Shown piece by piece: positions 1 to 8,828 of a DNA stretch of 64,000 nucleotides. The stretch is taken from the NCBI RefSeq assembly GCF_000934545.1, contig NZ_CP010554.1, positions 992,001-1,056,000 on the forward strand. Direction: 5' to 3'. Source of the stretch: Rugosibacter aromaticivorans (GTDB lineage: Bacteria; Pseudomonadota; Gammaproteobacteria; Burkholderiales; Rhodocyclaceae). The notes below the pieces were generated by a model. The model ran no database searches. It was not told the DNA's origin and saw nothing but the letters and a program-made list of their open reading frames with translations. Positions within the stretch are counted from its first letter, which is position 1, and each line of letters starts with the position of its first letter. Both the position numbers and the translations under genes were made by a program.

Positions 1-1
1 C

Positions 2-256
2 AAACTCCGTCGGAAGTACATCCAGAAGCGAAACAAGAGCCGGCGGCGGGATGCGCAGATTTTTTCCTACAGCATGAGTGATCTTCATCGACACACTTCG
101 GGCTGGGATGACGATCTGGTGACGGAGGTAGAGACCGAGGCTAGTCAGTATCGCCGTCAGGCTCATTACATTTCTGACATGCTTGTTACTCTAGGCCGAT
201 TGGAACGGTTTGCGACCGGCATCACGGAGCCGACTACAGCCGAGGAGGCCCAATGA
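2..256 (+). CDS. Hypothetical protein, 5' end outside window
   Basis: The reading frame is open from the first bases of the window to the TGA at 254-256, so this is probably the C-terminal part of a longer protein; an internal ATG at 74 would give only 60 residues. The visible part is charged, with a lysine/arginine-rich stretch followed by a helical segment rich in Glu, Gln and Arg. I recognise no domain. Its stop overlaps the ATG of the next gene (ATGA), so the two are probably translationally coupled in one operon. Function unknown. Confidence 0.45.
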   Translation, partial: KLRRKYIQKRNKSRRRDAQIFSYSMSDLHRHTSGWDDDLVTEVETEASQYRRQAHYISDMLVTLGRLERFATGITEPTTAEEAQ

Positions 257-543
257 ACAAAGCGCCTCGCTATTTGCTGACCGATCAGTTCGACCTCGGA
301 ATGCTTTCTTCGCTGACCGCAGATATCACGCTGACTGAAATTTCCTTGGCTGATGTTTGCCAACTTATCGAGCAGGCAGAGTGCGACAAGAAACTCGGTC
401 TTCATGGCGGGTGGGCAGACGCAGTCAAGAACAAGACGGTAGTCAGTCTTCAACCCGACGGTCCCATTCTCATCGTTGCTCGACCTGTTCAAACAGATGA
501 GGGGGTTCTCATGAAATGGGTGCAAGTCGAAGTTGTAGATTGA
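253..543 (+). CDS. Hypothetical protein (96 aa)
   Basis: Small soluble protein whose ATG overlaps the stop of the upstream gene by four bases, indicating coupling. There is no signal peptide or membrane segment. The order of segments (early hydrophobic strand, a helix containing LADVCQLIEQ, then a late strand with GPILIVARP) faintly recalls the small DUF1874/B116-type fold, but the similarity is too weak to name it. It is followed by the first copy of the GCTCACC palindrome, which separates it from the thermonuclease gene, so it probably ends its operon. Function unknown. Confidence 0.5.
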   Translation: MNKAPRYLLTDQFDLGMLSSLTADITLTEISLADVCQLIEQAECDKKLGLHGGWADAVKNKTVVSLQPDGPILIVARPVQTDEGVLMKWVQVEVVD

Positions 544-550
544 TTTTCAG

Positions 551-565
551 GCTCGCCTGGTGAGC
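551..565. promoter_or_regulatory. Cargo-type palindrome, copy 1
   Basis: GCTCGCC-T-GGTGAGC, one mismatch from the perfect 7-1-7 inverted repeat found at four other places in the window (2024, 13344, 23198, 31638). It ends 23 bases before the ATG of the thermonuclease gene and lies between two genes on the same strand. I infer an operator for a dimeric regulator, possibly the WYL protein at 13410-14414. The interpretation is inference; the recurrence is directly visible. Confidence 0.65.
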
Positions 566-588
566 TACTGGTCAGCTAAACTGTCGGC

Positions 589-1134
589 ATGCAAAATAGA
601 TCGAATCGCTCGTTGATCACTGTCGGCCGTTGGCTCGTCGTTATGGTCGTTGCGGCACTACTCCCGCTAGGTGCCTCTGCGGCTACGGGTAGCGTCACTG
701 GCAAGGTGATTCATATCGTTGATGGCGATACCTTCGACGTACTTGATGATGCCCATGTGACGCATCGGATTCGTGTTTCCTGCATGGACACACCCGAGAA
801 GGGCCAGGCTTTCTACCGTCGCGCCAAGGATTCCTTGGCAGACCTGATCTCGGGACAGATGGTCATGGTCGAGTATTACAAGGACGATCGGTACCGCCGC
901 CATATTGGCGAGGTCAATGGTCTCGATCTCTGCCTGAAAATGATTGAATCTGGCATGGCTTGGCACAATCGGCCCTATGAGCGGGAGCTGAAGCCGGGTA
1001 GAGCAGATGAACTTGCCGCAGCAGAGATATCGGCCAAGGCCAACCGGGCTGGGTTATGGGCCGACCCCGATCCGTTGGCACCTTGGCTATTGCGCAGGCA
1101 GCAGCGTGAAGGCAAACATCAGAGCCGCCCCTAG
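589..1134 (+). CDS. Exported thermonuclease (SNase-like)
   Basis: A staphylococcal-nuclease-family protein of 181 residues. An N-terminal hydrophobic segment (about residues 13-31, ending in an ASA-type site) looks like a signal peptide, so it should act in the periplasm or outside the cell on DNA or RNA. The catalytic pattern is intact: DGDT near residues 45-48, the RIR arginine near 60-62, DTPE with the general-base Glu at 70, and the second arginine in RYRR near 103. SNase proteins are common on conjugative elements, where their role is not settled (clearing extracellular DNA, nucleotide salvage, or entry exclusion have been discussed). It is the first gene after palindrome copy 1 and probably heads an operon with the next two genes. 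No clear ribosome binding site precedes the ATG. Confidence 0.88.
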   Translation: MQNRSNRSLITVGRWLVVMVVAALLPLGASAATGSVTGKVIHIVDGDTFDVLDDAHVTHRIRVSCMDTPEKGQAFYRRAKDSLADLISGQMVMVEYYKDDRYRRHIGEVNGLDLCLKMIESGMAWHNRPYERELKPGRADELAAAEISAKANRAGLWADPDPLAPWLLRRQQREGKHQSRP

Positions 1135-1149
1135 AAGAGACCTTAATTC

Positions 1150-1668
1150 ATGGACATTCGTTACCCCAAAGCGCGCCTTTCCCCTTCCAAACCTGAACTC
1201 GTAGTGATCGAGTTTTCCAGGGGGGATGTGGAAGCGGGCTATATCGATACTGCGCTGGCCAGGCTACAGATATTGGTCGATGACAAGGTATCTGCTGAGC
1301 AGTGGGAGGGGTGCGTGACCTTTTTCTTCTCAGGGTGGGACGATGACATCCGCGAGACTGCGCAGATTCCAGAAATCCGCGATTGGTTCGCCAAGTTGTC
1401 TTCAGCGTTCCCCTACTGGTTCCATGTCTGCGAGAAGGAAGGCGATACCGTCTTCCACGTGTTCCGGCTGCTTTGTCCCGGACACGTTGAATGTGTGAAG
1501 GAAGGCATCGTCGGCTGGCAATTCGATGATCTGAGAAACGTGACGGTCATGATGCGCATCCTCTTCAACCATCAAAATGCCCTTTACGAGCGGCTCGAGC
1601 TTTCGGAGGAGATGAATGAACGTGTATCCGAAGAAATTGCTCAGCTATTGGAGTGCAGCTTGACTTGA
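1150..1668 (+). CDS. Hypothetical protein (172 aa)
   Basis: Soluble protein with no signal peptide, starting 15 bases after the thermonuclease gene and therefore probably co-transcribed with it. It is acidic and rich in aromatic residues (segments WEGCVTFFFSGWDDD and FPYWFHVCEKEGD), which suggests a compact alpha/beta fold. The C-terminal third is predicted helical and rich in Glu and Leu. I do not recognise the family. Its product lacks obvious catalytic motifs. The next gene begins 31 bases downstream. Function unknown; its position between an exported nuclease and a WYL-like protein gives no firm clue. Confidence 0.6.
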   Translation: MDIRYPKARLSPSKPELVVIEFSRGDVEAGYIDTALARLQILVDDKVSAEQWEGCVTFFFSGWDDDIRETAQIPEIRDWFAKLSSAFPYWFHVCEKEGDTVFHVFRLLCPGHVECVKEGIVGWQFDDLRNVTVMMRILFNHQNALYERLELSEEMNERVSEEIAQLLECSLT

Positions 1669-1699
1669 TTTGCCCGCCAGCCAACAGGAGATCCCCATC

Positions 1700-1987
1700 G
1701 TGAGTATTGCTGACGCCATTCGCACCAGGAAGTTGCTTCAGTTCTCGTATGACGGCCACCCCAGAACCGTCGAACCCCATACATACGGTATTGACGGGAA
1801 GGGGCACCAGGCACTGCGGGCATATCAGGTGCGTGGCGGGAGTGAATCCGGCGAATATGTTGGCTGGAAGCTGTTCCATGTTGCCGAGATGAGAGGGACT
1901 GCAATCCTGAATCAGGGATTTACCGGTCCTAGAAATGGCTACAAGAAGGGGGACAAGGCGTTCGCCAGAATCATGGCAGAGCTCTGA
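1700..1987 (+). CDS. Small WYL-like domain protein
   Basis: About 95 residues resembling the stand-alone WYL-type domain: an opening IADAIRTRKLLQFSYDGHPR segment, then VEPHTYG, an LRAYQV strand, a GWKLFHV strand and a closing PRNGYKKGDKAF stretch. In larger proteins this fold binds ligands such as nucleic acid fragments and controls an attached HTH; here no HTH is present, so it may sense a ligand or modulate a partner. The GTG at 1700 is preceded by AGGAG at about nine bases and is the best start; a TTG at 1670 is also in frame. Last gene of the thermonuclease cluster, followed by palindrome copy 2. Confidence 0.65.
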   Translation: MSIADAIRTRKLLQFSYDGHPRTVEPHTYGIDGKGHQALRAYQVRGGSESGEYVGWKLFHVAEMRGTAILNQGFTGPRNGYKKGDKAFARIMAEL

Positions 1988-2023
1988 TAGCTGCCGAATT
2001 CTCAGGCAATTACTGGTTGAGTG

Positions 2024-2038
2024 GCTCATCTGGTGAGC
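2024..2038. promoter_or_regulatory. Cargo-type palindrome, copy 2
   Basis: GCTCATC-T-GGTGAGC, one mismatch from perfect symmetry. It sits in the 103-base gap ahead of the AddB-like gene. A short string TTGTCCTGTA follows at 2040 and also occurs beside copy 4 (23183), on the other side of that palindrome. Probable operator for the downstream nuclease/helicase operon (inference). Confidence 0.65.
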
Positions 2039-2090
2039 TTTTTGTCCTGTAGGCTGTTCAGTACAGAAACAAAATAACAGGGAAATACCC

Positions 2091-4715
2091 ATGAAAATCC
2101 GTCTTGGGCTCCACCTCGATGGCCAGCGTGGCTGGCATCCAGCAAACCGACTTGGCTATGCGACCGTTGGCCCACTTGGTTTGCTGGGTATCCTGGAAAC
2201 GCAGCTTGGTCTCCACAGTGATGGGGTGAGTCAGTCCGAGCGGATTGTTCACTATCGTGATTGCCTGAAGCGCTGCGACTCGTCGGACCGGTTTTATCAC
2301 CGGACATTTGAAACGGACGAACTGGGTACCGCTGCGACCCTGCTTGCCTGGCGTGACCAATGGATTATCCATGGTTGGTCTGGGGCTCTTGAACACGCAA
2401 CAAGCCAGCGTCTTCGCGACCTTGCCGATGTCGAGAAATTTGCGCGAGAGGCTGTCCCCCCAGGTTTAGGGGAACGACTTGGCTTCGTCTTGGTATCCAT
2501 GGATCACCGGAAACTCGCGATCGATGAAATCGAGCTGGTTGATCCCGTCGAATGGTTTCCAAAGCGCTGGCGAGACATTCTGTCGCGCTTACCGCTGAAC
2601 ACGGTGTCTTACAAGGCCGGGCTGGCGATTGGAACTGGTTTTCTTGGTGAGGTCCAGGAAGCCTTACTCAAGGCTGAAAATGGCAATGCAGTATCAAAGC
2701 TTACCTGGAAGGATGACGGATCGCTGAAGGTAGTTCAGGCAGAAACTCGTTTTCTGGCTGGCAGGTGGTTAGCTCAGTCGGTCATTGGGTCTGATGGAGA
2801 AGGTCTTATCGTCTCTAGTTCTGACGGGGCTGTGCTGGATAGCATCCTTGTGGCAGCCGACGGTGCTCGGCAGGGTTTTCGCGATGCCAGCGCATTCCGG
2901 CCGACCCTGCAGGTATTGCCACTTGCACTGGAGATCTTATGGGAGCCGCTGAACTTCTATGGTCTCCTTCAATTCCTTACCCATCCAATCTGTCCGGTCC
3001 CTGGCTATGCCCGTCGAAAATTGGCTGGGAAGTTGGCCGAAAAGCCGGGTATTGGGGGAACGAGCTGGGAAGATGCTCTGGGTGCCGTCGACGAACACTA
3101 TCAGGATCGCGCCGATGAAGTCAGGGCGACGATCAAGTTCTGGATTGAACATCCGCGGCACTCTCAGGAGATGGGTGCCCCGGTCAAGGTTGTCCTCGAC
3201 CGCGTTGCCCGTCTGACCGAGTACTTCCGATCGCGCCTCGCAGATACGGACCGGACTGCACGAATTGCCTTTAACGCGGGATTCGCGCAATGCACAGTTT
3301 GCAGGGATGCTCTGGACGCACTTATAAGACAGGGCGTCGAGACGATTAAGCCGCGACAGCTTCAAAAGCTCGTTGCTCAGGCCACGGCGCGTGGTAGCGA
3401 AAACCCAGTGCTGGAACCGGAAGTTGGGGCGCTGATGGGGGTTTCCGATCCGGCAGCCGTCTGTGAGTCGTTTGATCGTGTGCTCTGGTGGCAATTGGGG
3501 TTGCCCTCGTTGCCATCGGGCTATCCGTGGTCATCGGCTGAACTGAAGGAACTGGCGATGGTCGGTGTCGAGTTGCCGGCGATATCCGATGTTCTGGACA
3601 GGACAGCCAAGGCCTGGCTGAAACCTATCCTTGCTGCACGCAAGGAATTGATTCTTGTGTTACCGCCCAAGGGTGAGGAAGTTCATCCTGTCTGGCTGAT
3701 GATCGAGGCGTTCATCGAGAAAATCCCGGTAGCTGGGCTCGAATCCTTGCTTGCCCGGGATTCGCACGATATTCCGCCTGTTGCACATGTGCCATTACCG
3801 CTTCGCCGCCGCTGGTGGGCGTTGCCTGAAGGGCTTGTCGTCAAGCCATTACCGCAGGACTCATTTTCAAGCCTGGAAGTCTTGCTGTTCAATCCTTATC
3901 AGTGGTTGCTCAAGTACCCGGCGGCGCTCAGGCCATCCCGCATCCTGTCAGTCAGCACCGATTTTCGGTTGTTCGGCAACCTCGCTCACGCTCTGGTTGA
4001 ACGTTTCTTTCACCAGGAAAAGCCACTGGCCTTGGCCGAGAGCGCGCTGATGGCCTGGTTTGACGCCACCTTTGACCAACTTATCGTCGAAGAGGGCGCC
4101 GTTCTGTTGATGCCGGGGCGCCGTTCCGATTTGGAGGGGTTTCGGATCAAGTTGCGGGAATCGATACGGCAGCTTCGCAAACAGTTGATTGATGCCGGGA
4201 TCGTCGAGGTGCTGCCTGAGCATGAGCTTTCCGGTCACTATGTGGGCGGAAGAATCCACGGTTATGCCGATCTTGCCTTGAGAAACGGGGCGGGAGTGCG
4301 CGCGATCGTGGATATGAAGTGGTCGGGTGCCAAGAAATACCCGGCCAAGCTCAAGGAAAACCGCCACCTGCAACTTGCGATCTATGGCGAAATGCTGCGC
4401 CAAAGCGAAGGTGCTTGGCCCTCTGTGGCCTATTACATTCTCGACGTCGGGCAACTCTTTGCAACTGACACGGCTTTCTTTCCGTCGGCCCAAATGGTCC
4501 ATCGCACCACGGATGAAGGCACGCCCCATCTCTGGCAGCGATTTGCCGAAACATGGAAGTGGCGCCAGCAGCAGATTGTGGCCGGAAAATTTGAGGTTGT
4601 CCTTGAAGGCGTACCGGAGGACGAAGACTCGGTGGTACCGGAGGACGGTTTGCAGATAGAAATCCTGCCTCCCGAATACAACGATTATCTGGCGCTTGCC
4701 GGATGGGAGGAGTGA
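2091..4715 (+). CDS. AddB-like PD-(D/E)XK nuclease
   Basis: An 874-residue protein that pairs with the helicase encoded next door. The N-terminus (GPLGLLGILETQLGL near residue 30) resembles AddB-type subunits, whose helicase-like domain no longer binds ATP; no Walker A motif is visible. The C-terminal region carries a RecB-family nuclease core: a histidine in FGNLAHALVERFF, then GYADLAL near 723, the D-x-K motif in VDMKWSG near 740, and QLAIYGEML near 760. The expected role is the second nuclease of an AddAB-type end-resection machine. It is first in a four-gene operon and overlaps nothing upstream; the next gene starts two bases after its stop. AddAB is normally chromosomal, so a copy in this setting suggests a defence or transfer role. 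Confidence 0.75.
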   Translation: MKIRLGLHLDGQRGWHPANRLGYATVGPLGLLGILETQLGLHSDGVSQSERIVHYRDCLKRCDSSDRFYHRTFETDELGTAATLLAWRDQWIIHGWSGALEHATSQRLRDLADVEKFAREAVPPGLGERLGFVLVSMDHRKLAIDEIELVDPVEWFPKRWRDILSRLPLNTVSYKAGLAIGTGFLGEVQEALLKAENGNAVSKLTWKDDGSLKVVQAETRFLAGRWLAQSVIGSDGEGLIVSSSDGAVLDSILVAADGARQGFRDASAFRPTLQVLPLALEILWEPLNFYGLLQFLTHPICPVPGYARRKLAGKLAEKPGIGGTSWEDALGAVDEHYQDRADEVRATIKFWIEHPRHSQEMGAPVKVVLDRVARLTEYFRSRLADTDRTARIAFNAGFAQCTVCRDALDALIRQGVETIKPRQLQKLVAQATARGSENPVLEPEVGALMGVSDPAAVCESFDRVLWWQLGLPSLPSGYPWSSAELKELAMVGVELPAISDVLDRTAKAWLKPILAARKELILVLPPKGEEVHPVWLMIEAFIEKIPVAGLESLLARDSHDIPPVAHVPLPLRRRWWALPEGLVVKPLPQDSFSSLEVLLFNPYQWLLKYPAALRPSRILSVSTDFRLFGNLAHALVERFFHQEKPLALAESALMAWFDATFDQLIVEEGAVLLMPGRRSDLEGFRIKLRESIRQLRKQLIDAGIVEVLPEHELSGHYVGGRIHGYADLALRNGAGVRAIVDMKWSGAKKYPAKLKENRHLQLAIYGEMLRQSEGAWPSVAYYILDVGQLFATDTAFFPSAQMVHRTTDEGTPHLWQRFAETWKWRQQQIVAGKFEVVLEGVPEDEDSVVPEDGLQIEILPPEYNDYLALAGWEE

Positions 4716-4717
4716 TC

Positions 4718-7700
4718 ATGACCGGAAAACTCACTTTCATCAGCGCGGGCGCCGGCAGCGGCAAAACCCATCGCTTGACCCAAATACTCCACGAGCAGCT
4801 TTCATCGGGTAGCGTTCGACCGTCAGGTGTGGTTGCAACGACATTCACGAAGAAGGCTGCAACCGAGCTTCGAGAACGTGTCCGCTCTCATCTACTCAAG
4901 CAAGGAGCCTACGGGCTGGCCAATGCAATGGGCCAAGCACGGATCGGCACGGTCAACAGTGTCTGTGGGGGCTTGTTGGAACGGTTTGCATTCGAAGCCG
5001 GGCTGGCCACAGAGCAGCAGGTGCTGGAGGAGAATCAAGCAGCAGTGCTCGTCAAACAGGCAATCGACGCGGTTCTCGACGGCCCTGGTGTGTCAGATCT
5101 GCTTAAAGTCGTTCAGCGTTTGGGTATTGAGGACTGGCAGAAGGAACTCAAGAGCCTGCTCGACAAAGCGCGGGCAAACGATATCGATCCGGGCGTACTT
5201 CTCGATTTTGCCAGGGAGAACGCCGAGGATTTGCTGATCCATTTTCCAAAGCCGACTACGGAAGATCTGTCGGCTACGCTTCTCAAGGAGATACGATCAG
5301 CCATACCCATACTGGCTGAAGCCGCTGAGGCGAAGAAGGTTCAGAAGACCATCAAGTATCTGACATTGGTACGGTCAATTGAACGCGGTATCCAGGGAGG
5401 GTATGCCCCTTGGAGTGATTGGGTGAAGCTCTCCAAAGAACAGCCAGAAGCGGGTCTCAAGTCGATTGCGGAGTCGATCGGTTCAGTGGCGCAGCGATTT
5501 TCCGCCCATCCGATGCTTCATGCCGACATTTCAGAGTACCTCGAACGAATGTTCTCGCTCTGCGCGGAAGCCTTGAGGATTTACGATGCGCGCAAGCGGG
5601 AAATGGGCGTTCTGGATTTCACCGATCAGGAGCATTTGTTGCTCAAAGTCCTTGACGACGCATCGGTTGAGGCCACGCTCAAAGACGAACTCGATCTTTT
5701 GCTGGTGGATGAATTTCAAGACACGAGTCCAATCCAACTGGCACTGTTTCTGAAGCTCGCGAATTGTGCCAAGGCCATCTACTGGGTGGGTGACATCAAG
5801 CAGGCCATCTACGGCTTCCGAGGAAGTGACACGGAGCTGATGGAGGCCATTTTGCAGGCGCTCGGCGGAATGGGGGGCTCCAAAGAGATACTTGGTTCCT
5901 CTTGGCGCTCGCGGGAGCCTCTGGTTCAGATCGTCAATGAAGTATTCAAGGATGCATTTGCTGGTTCTCTCAAGCCGGAAGAAGTCGAACTCAAGCCAGA
6001 GCGAAAGGAGGCGTTGCCGGATCCTGCCTTTGCAAACTGGATATTGGGGGGCAAGAATAAGGGGCAGGAGGTCTCGGCGCTCGCAACCGGGATCAAGAAA
6101 CTGGTGGAATCCGGCCATAAGGTGTTCGACAAGGAAGCCAAGATCACCAGGCCCGCATCCTTTGGGGATGTCGCTGTACTATGCCGCGCCAACGATGGGG
6201 TCAAGGATACTGCTGCCGGTTTGCGTGCCTTTGGAATTCCAACAGCGACCAGCCAACCTGGGCTGCTGGCGACACCAGAAGCGGTGTTTTCCCTCGCGTG
6301 CCTTCGGCGTCTCAATGATCCGTCCGACTCGATTTCGACAGCCGAAATCGTTTCATTGGCAGATTGCCAGGAACCCGAAACGTGGGTGGTGAATCGCCTG
6401 CAACATCTCGAAGCCGGTGGTGATCCAGACAGGTGGATGGAGGATGGCGCTTCGACCCATCCGCTGATCGTGAAACTGGCTGGCATGCGAAGCAGCTTGC
6501 CACTGCTGGCGCCCCGCGAAGCACTTCAGGCCGTCATTACCGAGTGCGAGATTCCGGACCGCGCACTGCGCTGGAGTCAGAATTCCTCGGTCGCACGAAT
6601 TCGCCTTGCTAACTTGGAAGCCATTCTGGAAATGGCGGACAAGTACGAAGATATTTGCCGAAGCGCCCAGCATGCGGCCTCAATTTCCGGTTTGATTCTC
6701 TGGTTCAACGAGCAAGCAGGGGCAGAACAGGACAACCTGGCAGAACCGGCCATTGATGCGGTCAAGGTGATGACGCATCACGGGGCGAAGGGGCTTGAGT
6801 GGCCTGTGGTGGTTTTGCTTGACCTCCATGCCGACGTAAAGGATAACGTCTGGTCGATTACGGCGGCTTCGCGCTCAGGCATTCAAGTGACCGATCCGCT
6901 AAGAGATCGTTTCATCCGCTACTGGCCGTGGCCGTTTGGCGCCCAGAAAACAGTTCCCCTGGCCGATGAGATCGCCCTGTCCGATGTCGGCAAAGCATTT
7001 CGCGCGTCGGCAATTGAGGAATCGAAGCGTCTTCTCTATGTGAGCATGACAAGAGCACGCGATCTCCTTGTGCTGGCAAGATCACAACGGAAGTTGTCGG
7101 GTGAATGGCTGGATACGCTCGGTGCGCCGTGGCTACTTCCTGCGGATGAGCAATCCAATCTGGTCTTGCCCTCGGGCAATACGATTGACGCCATCCGCTG
7201 GGGGCTAGACCCGGTCGAGATTGAGGGGGTACTCGGAAGCGGGGCCGAGGTTATCCATTGGTACCAAACGTCCGAACAGCGCACCAACCGCTTGCCGCTC
7301 GTGCTCAATCCCTCAACCGCGTTGCCGCCAGAATGCCTGGTGGCTGAGCAAGTCCGGGTCGGCGAACGCATCGGAGTGGCCAGCGGAACTGACATGGGAT
7401 CTCTCGGGAGTGCCATCCATGCCTGCATCGCGGCGAGCCTCACAGATCGAGCCGCTCCTCTGTCCCTGGAGGATGTGGACTTACTGCTGAGAGGCTTTGG
7501 CGTCGAGGGAAGTGTTTCCGCAAAGGCGATCCTCAGCCAGGTTCAGGCGTTGCACGACTGGATATCTGCACGCTGGGGGAATGCGGCGGCTTTTGCCGAA
7601 ATTCCGGTTGAGGCCGTGACGGATGCTTCACAGATCATTCAGGGACGGATCGATCTTCTCCTCGAACTTGCAGGTGGTTGGATATTGATTGATCACAAGT

Positions 7701-7894
7701 CAAATCCCAGAGGGGCCGAGCAATGGGAAAGCATCGCCAAGGATTATGCCGGTCAGCTGGCTACCTATAAAGGCGCTGTTGAACGCGCTACCGGGAAGCC
7801 TGTTCTGGAGAGCTGGCTCTTCTTTCCTGTGGCAGCAGGGGCGGTGCACGTCACGCTTCTCGAAAGCGCTCCCGCGAGCGAGGGTGCAACGTGA
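4718..7894 (+). CDS. AddA-like UvrD helicase-nuclease
   Basis: Superfamily 1 helicase with a C-terminal RecB-type nuclease, about 1058 residues. Walker A is GAGSGKT with Lys16; motif II reads LLLVDEFQD; a VGDIKQAIYGFRGSD segment, the HGAKGLEWPVV motif and LLYVSMTRARD complete the UvrD signature. The C-terminus has GSAIHACI, GRIDLLLE, ILIDHKS and QLATYKGAVE, the ordered active-site motifs of the RecB nuclease domain. It should unwind and degrade double-stranded DNA ends together with the AddB-like partner. The ATG at 4718 has GGGAGGAG five bases upstream and is preferred over the in-frame ATG at 4703. Its stop overlaps the GTG of the 5'-nucleotidase gene, so the three products are probably made together. 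Confidence 0.82.
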   Translation: MTGKLTFISAGAGSGKTHRLTQILHEQLSSGSVRPSGVVATTFTKKAATELRERVRSHLLKQGAYGLANAMGQARIGTVNSVCGGLLERFAFEAGLATEQQVLEENQAAVLVKQAIDAVLDGPGVSDLLKVVQRLGIEDWQKELKSLLDKARANDIDPGVLLDFARENAEDLLIHFPKPTTEDLSATLLKEIRSAIPILAEAAEAKKVQKTIKYLTLVRSIERGIQGGYAPWSDWVKLSKEQPEAGLKSIAESIGSVAQRFSAHPMLHADISEYLERMFSLCAEALRIYDARKREMGVLDFTDQEHLLLKVLDDASVEATLKDELDLLLVDEFQDTSPIQLALFLKLANCAKAIYWVGDIKQAIYGFRGSDTELMEAILQALGGMGGSKEILGSSWRSREPLVQIVNEVFKDAFAGSLKPEEVELKPERKEALPDPAFANWILGGKNKGQEVSALATGIKKLVESGHKVFDKEAKITRPASFGDVAVLCRANDGVKDTAAGLRAFGIPTATSQPGLLATPEAVFSLACLRRLNDPSDSISTAEIVSLADCQEPETWVVNRLQHLEAGGDPDRWMEDGASTHPLIVKLAGMRSSLPLLAPREALQAVITECEIPDRALRWSQNSSVARIRLANLEAILEMADKYEDICRSAQHAASISGLILWFNEQAGAEQDNLAEPAIDAVKVMTHHGAKGLEWPVVVLLDLHADVKDNVWSITAASRSGIQVTDPLRDRFIRYWPWPFGAQKTVPLADEIALSDVGKAFRASAIEESKRLLYVSMTRARDLLVLARSQRKLSGEWLDTLGAPWLLPADEQSNLVLPSGNTIDAIRWGLDPVEIEGVLGSGAEVIHWYQTSEQRTNRLPLVLNPSTALPPECLVAEQVRVGERIGVASGTDMGSLGSAIHACIAASLTDRAAPLSLEDVDLLLRGFGVEGSVSAKAILSQVQALHDWISARWGNAAAFAEIPVEAVTDASQIIQGRIDLLLELAGGWILIDHKSNPRGAEQWESIAKDYAGQLATYKGAVERATGKPVLESWLFFPVAAGAVHVTLLESAPASEGAT

Positions 7895-8817
7895 GCATGG
7901 CATCGTCAAGCCCTGGGGAAAGGATGCTGGCTGAGGTCAAACTCGTTGTTGCGATCTCGTCGCGCGCCTTGTTCGACCTTGATGAAAGCCACCAGGTCTT
8001 CGAGGCAAAAGGTGAGGAGGAATATTCCCGGTACCAGATATCCCTGGAAAGTGTTCCACTCATACCAGGTGTGGCATTTTCGATGGTCAGGAAACTCCTG
8101 GCGCTCAATACGGACCCAAGTCGTCCTAGAGTTGAAGTTGTCCTAGTCTCACGGAACAGCGCCGATACGGGTCTTCGCGTATTCAATTCGATCCGCCATC
8201 ACGGACTGGATATCTCTCGAGCTGCATTTACACGGGGGGAGCCGCCCTATCGATACATTGTTTCCTTCGGAGCCCATCTGTTCCTGTCTGCAAATCCGGA
8301 GGATGTCCGGGGAGCACTGGATGCGGGAATCGCCGCGGCGACAATCCTGCCTTCGGGAAGTGAAGAATTTCGCTCGGGCCAATTGAGAATTGCCTTCGAT
8401 GGCGATGCCGTGATCTTTTCAGACGAGGCTGAACGAATCTACGTTGAAGGCGGTCTTGATGCGTTCAACCAGAACGAGACGGAGTCCAGTGAAAAGCCTC
8501 TCCCTGGCGGACCGTTCAAGCCTTTTCTTTCAGCACTGCACGACATTCAATCGGATTTCCCGGTGAAGAGTTCCCCGATTCGAACTGCGCTAATCACTGC
8601 GCGGGGGGCGCCGGCGCACGAACGTGTCATCAAGACACTCAGGAGCTGGGGCATACGCATTGATGAGGCACTGTTCCTTGGAGGAAAAGAAAAGGGAGCT
8701 TTCCTCAAGAGTTTCGGCGCCGACATCTTTTTCGATGACCAGATCCGGCATTGTGATTCCGCGGCCGAATATGTGGCGACTGGACATGTTCCCTACGGCG
8801 TCAAGAACGCAGTTTGA
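7891..8817 (+). CDS. Cytosolic 5'-nucleotidase family protein
   Basis: A 308-residue protein matching the bacterial 5'-nucleotidase family related to cytosolic cN-I. Recognisable parts are an early VVAISSRALFDLDESH segment (the DxD-type haloacid-dehalogenase nucleophile region), SRNSADTGLRVFNSI, FTRGEPPYRYI, LRIAFDGDAVIFSDEAE, and the late FLGGKEKGAFLKSFGADIFFDDQ. The family removes the 5' phosphate from nucleoside monophosphates. The GTG start overlaps the helicase stop by four bases; an ATG lies two codons further on. Genetic linkage to an AddAB-like nuclease suggests that it processes the mononucleotides released by DNA degradation or depletes nucleotide pools; this is inference. Confidence 0.82.
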   Translation: MSMASSSPGERMLAEVKLVVAISSRALFDLDESHQVFEAKGEEEYSRYQISLESVPLIPGVAFSMVRKLLALNTDPSRPRVEVVLVSRNSADTGLRVFNSIRHHGLDISRAAFTRGEPPYRYIVSFGAHLFLSANPEDVRGALDAGIAAATILPSGSEEFRSGQLRIAFDGDAVIFSDEAERIYVEGGLDAFNQNETESSEKPLPGGPFKPFLSALHDIQSDFPVKSSPIRTALITARGAPAHERVIKTLRSWGIRIDEALFLGGKEKGAFLKSFGADIFFDDQIRHCDSAAEYVATGHVPYGVKNAV

Positions 8818-8828
8818 CATCGGCGGTG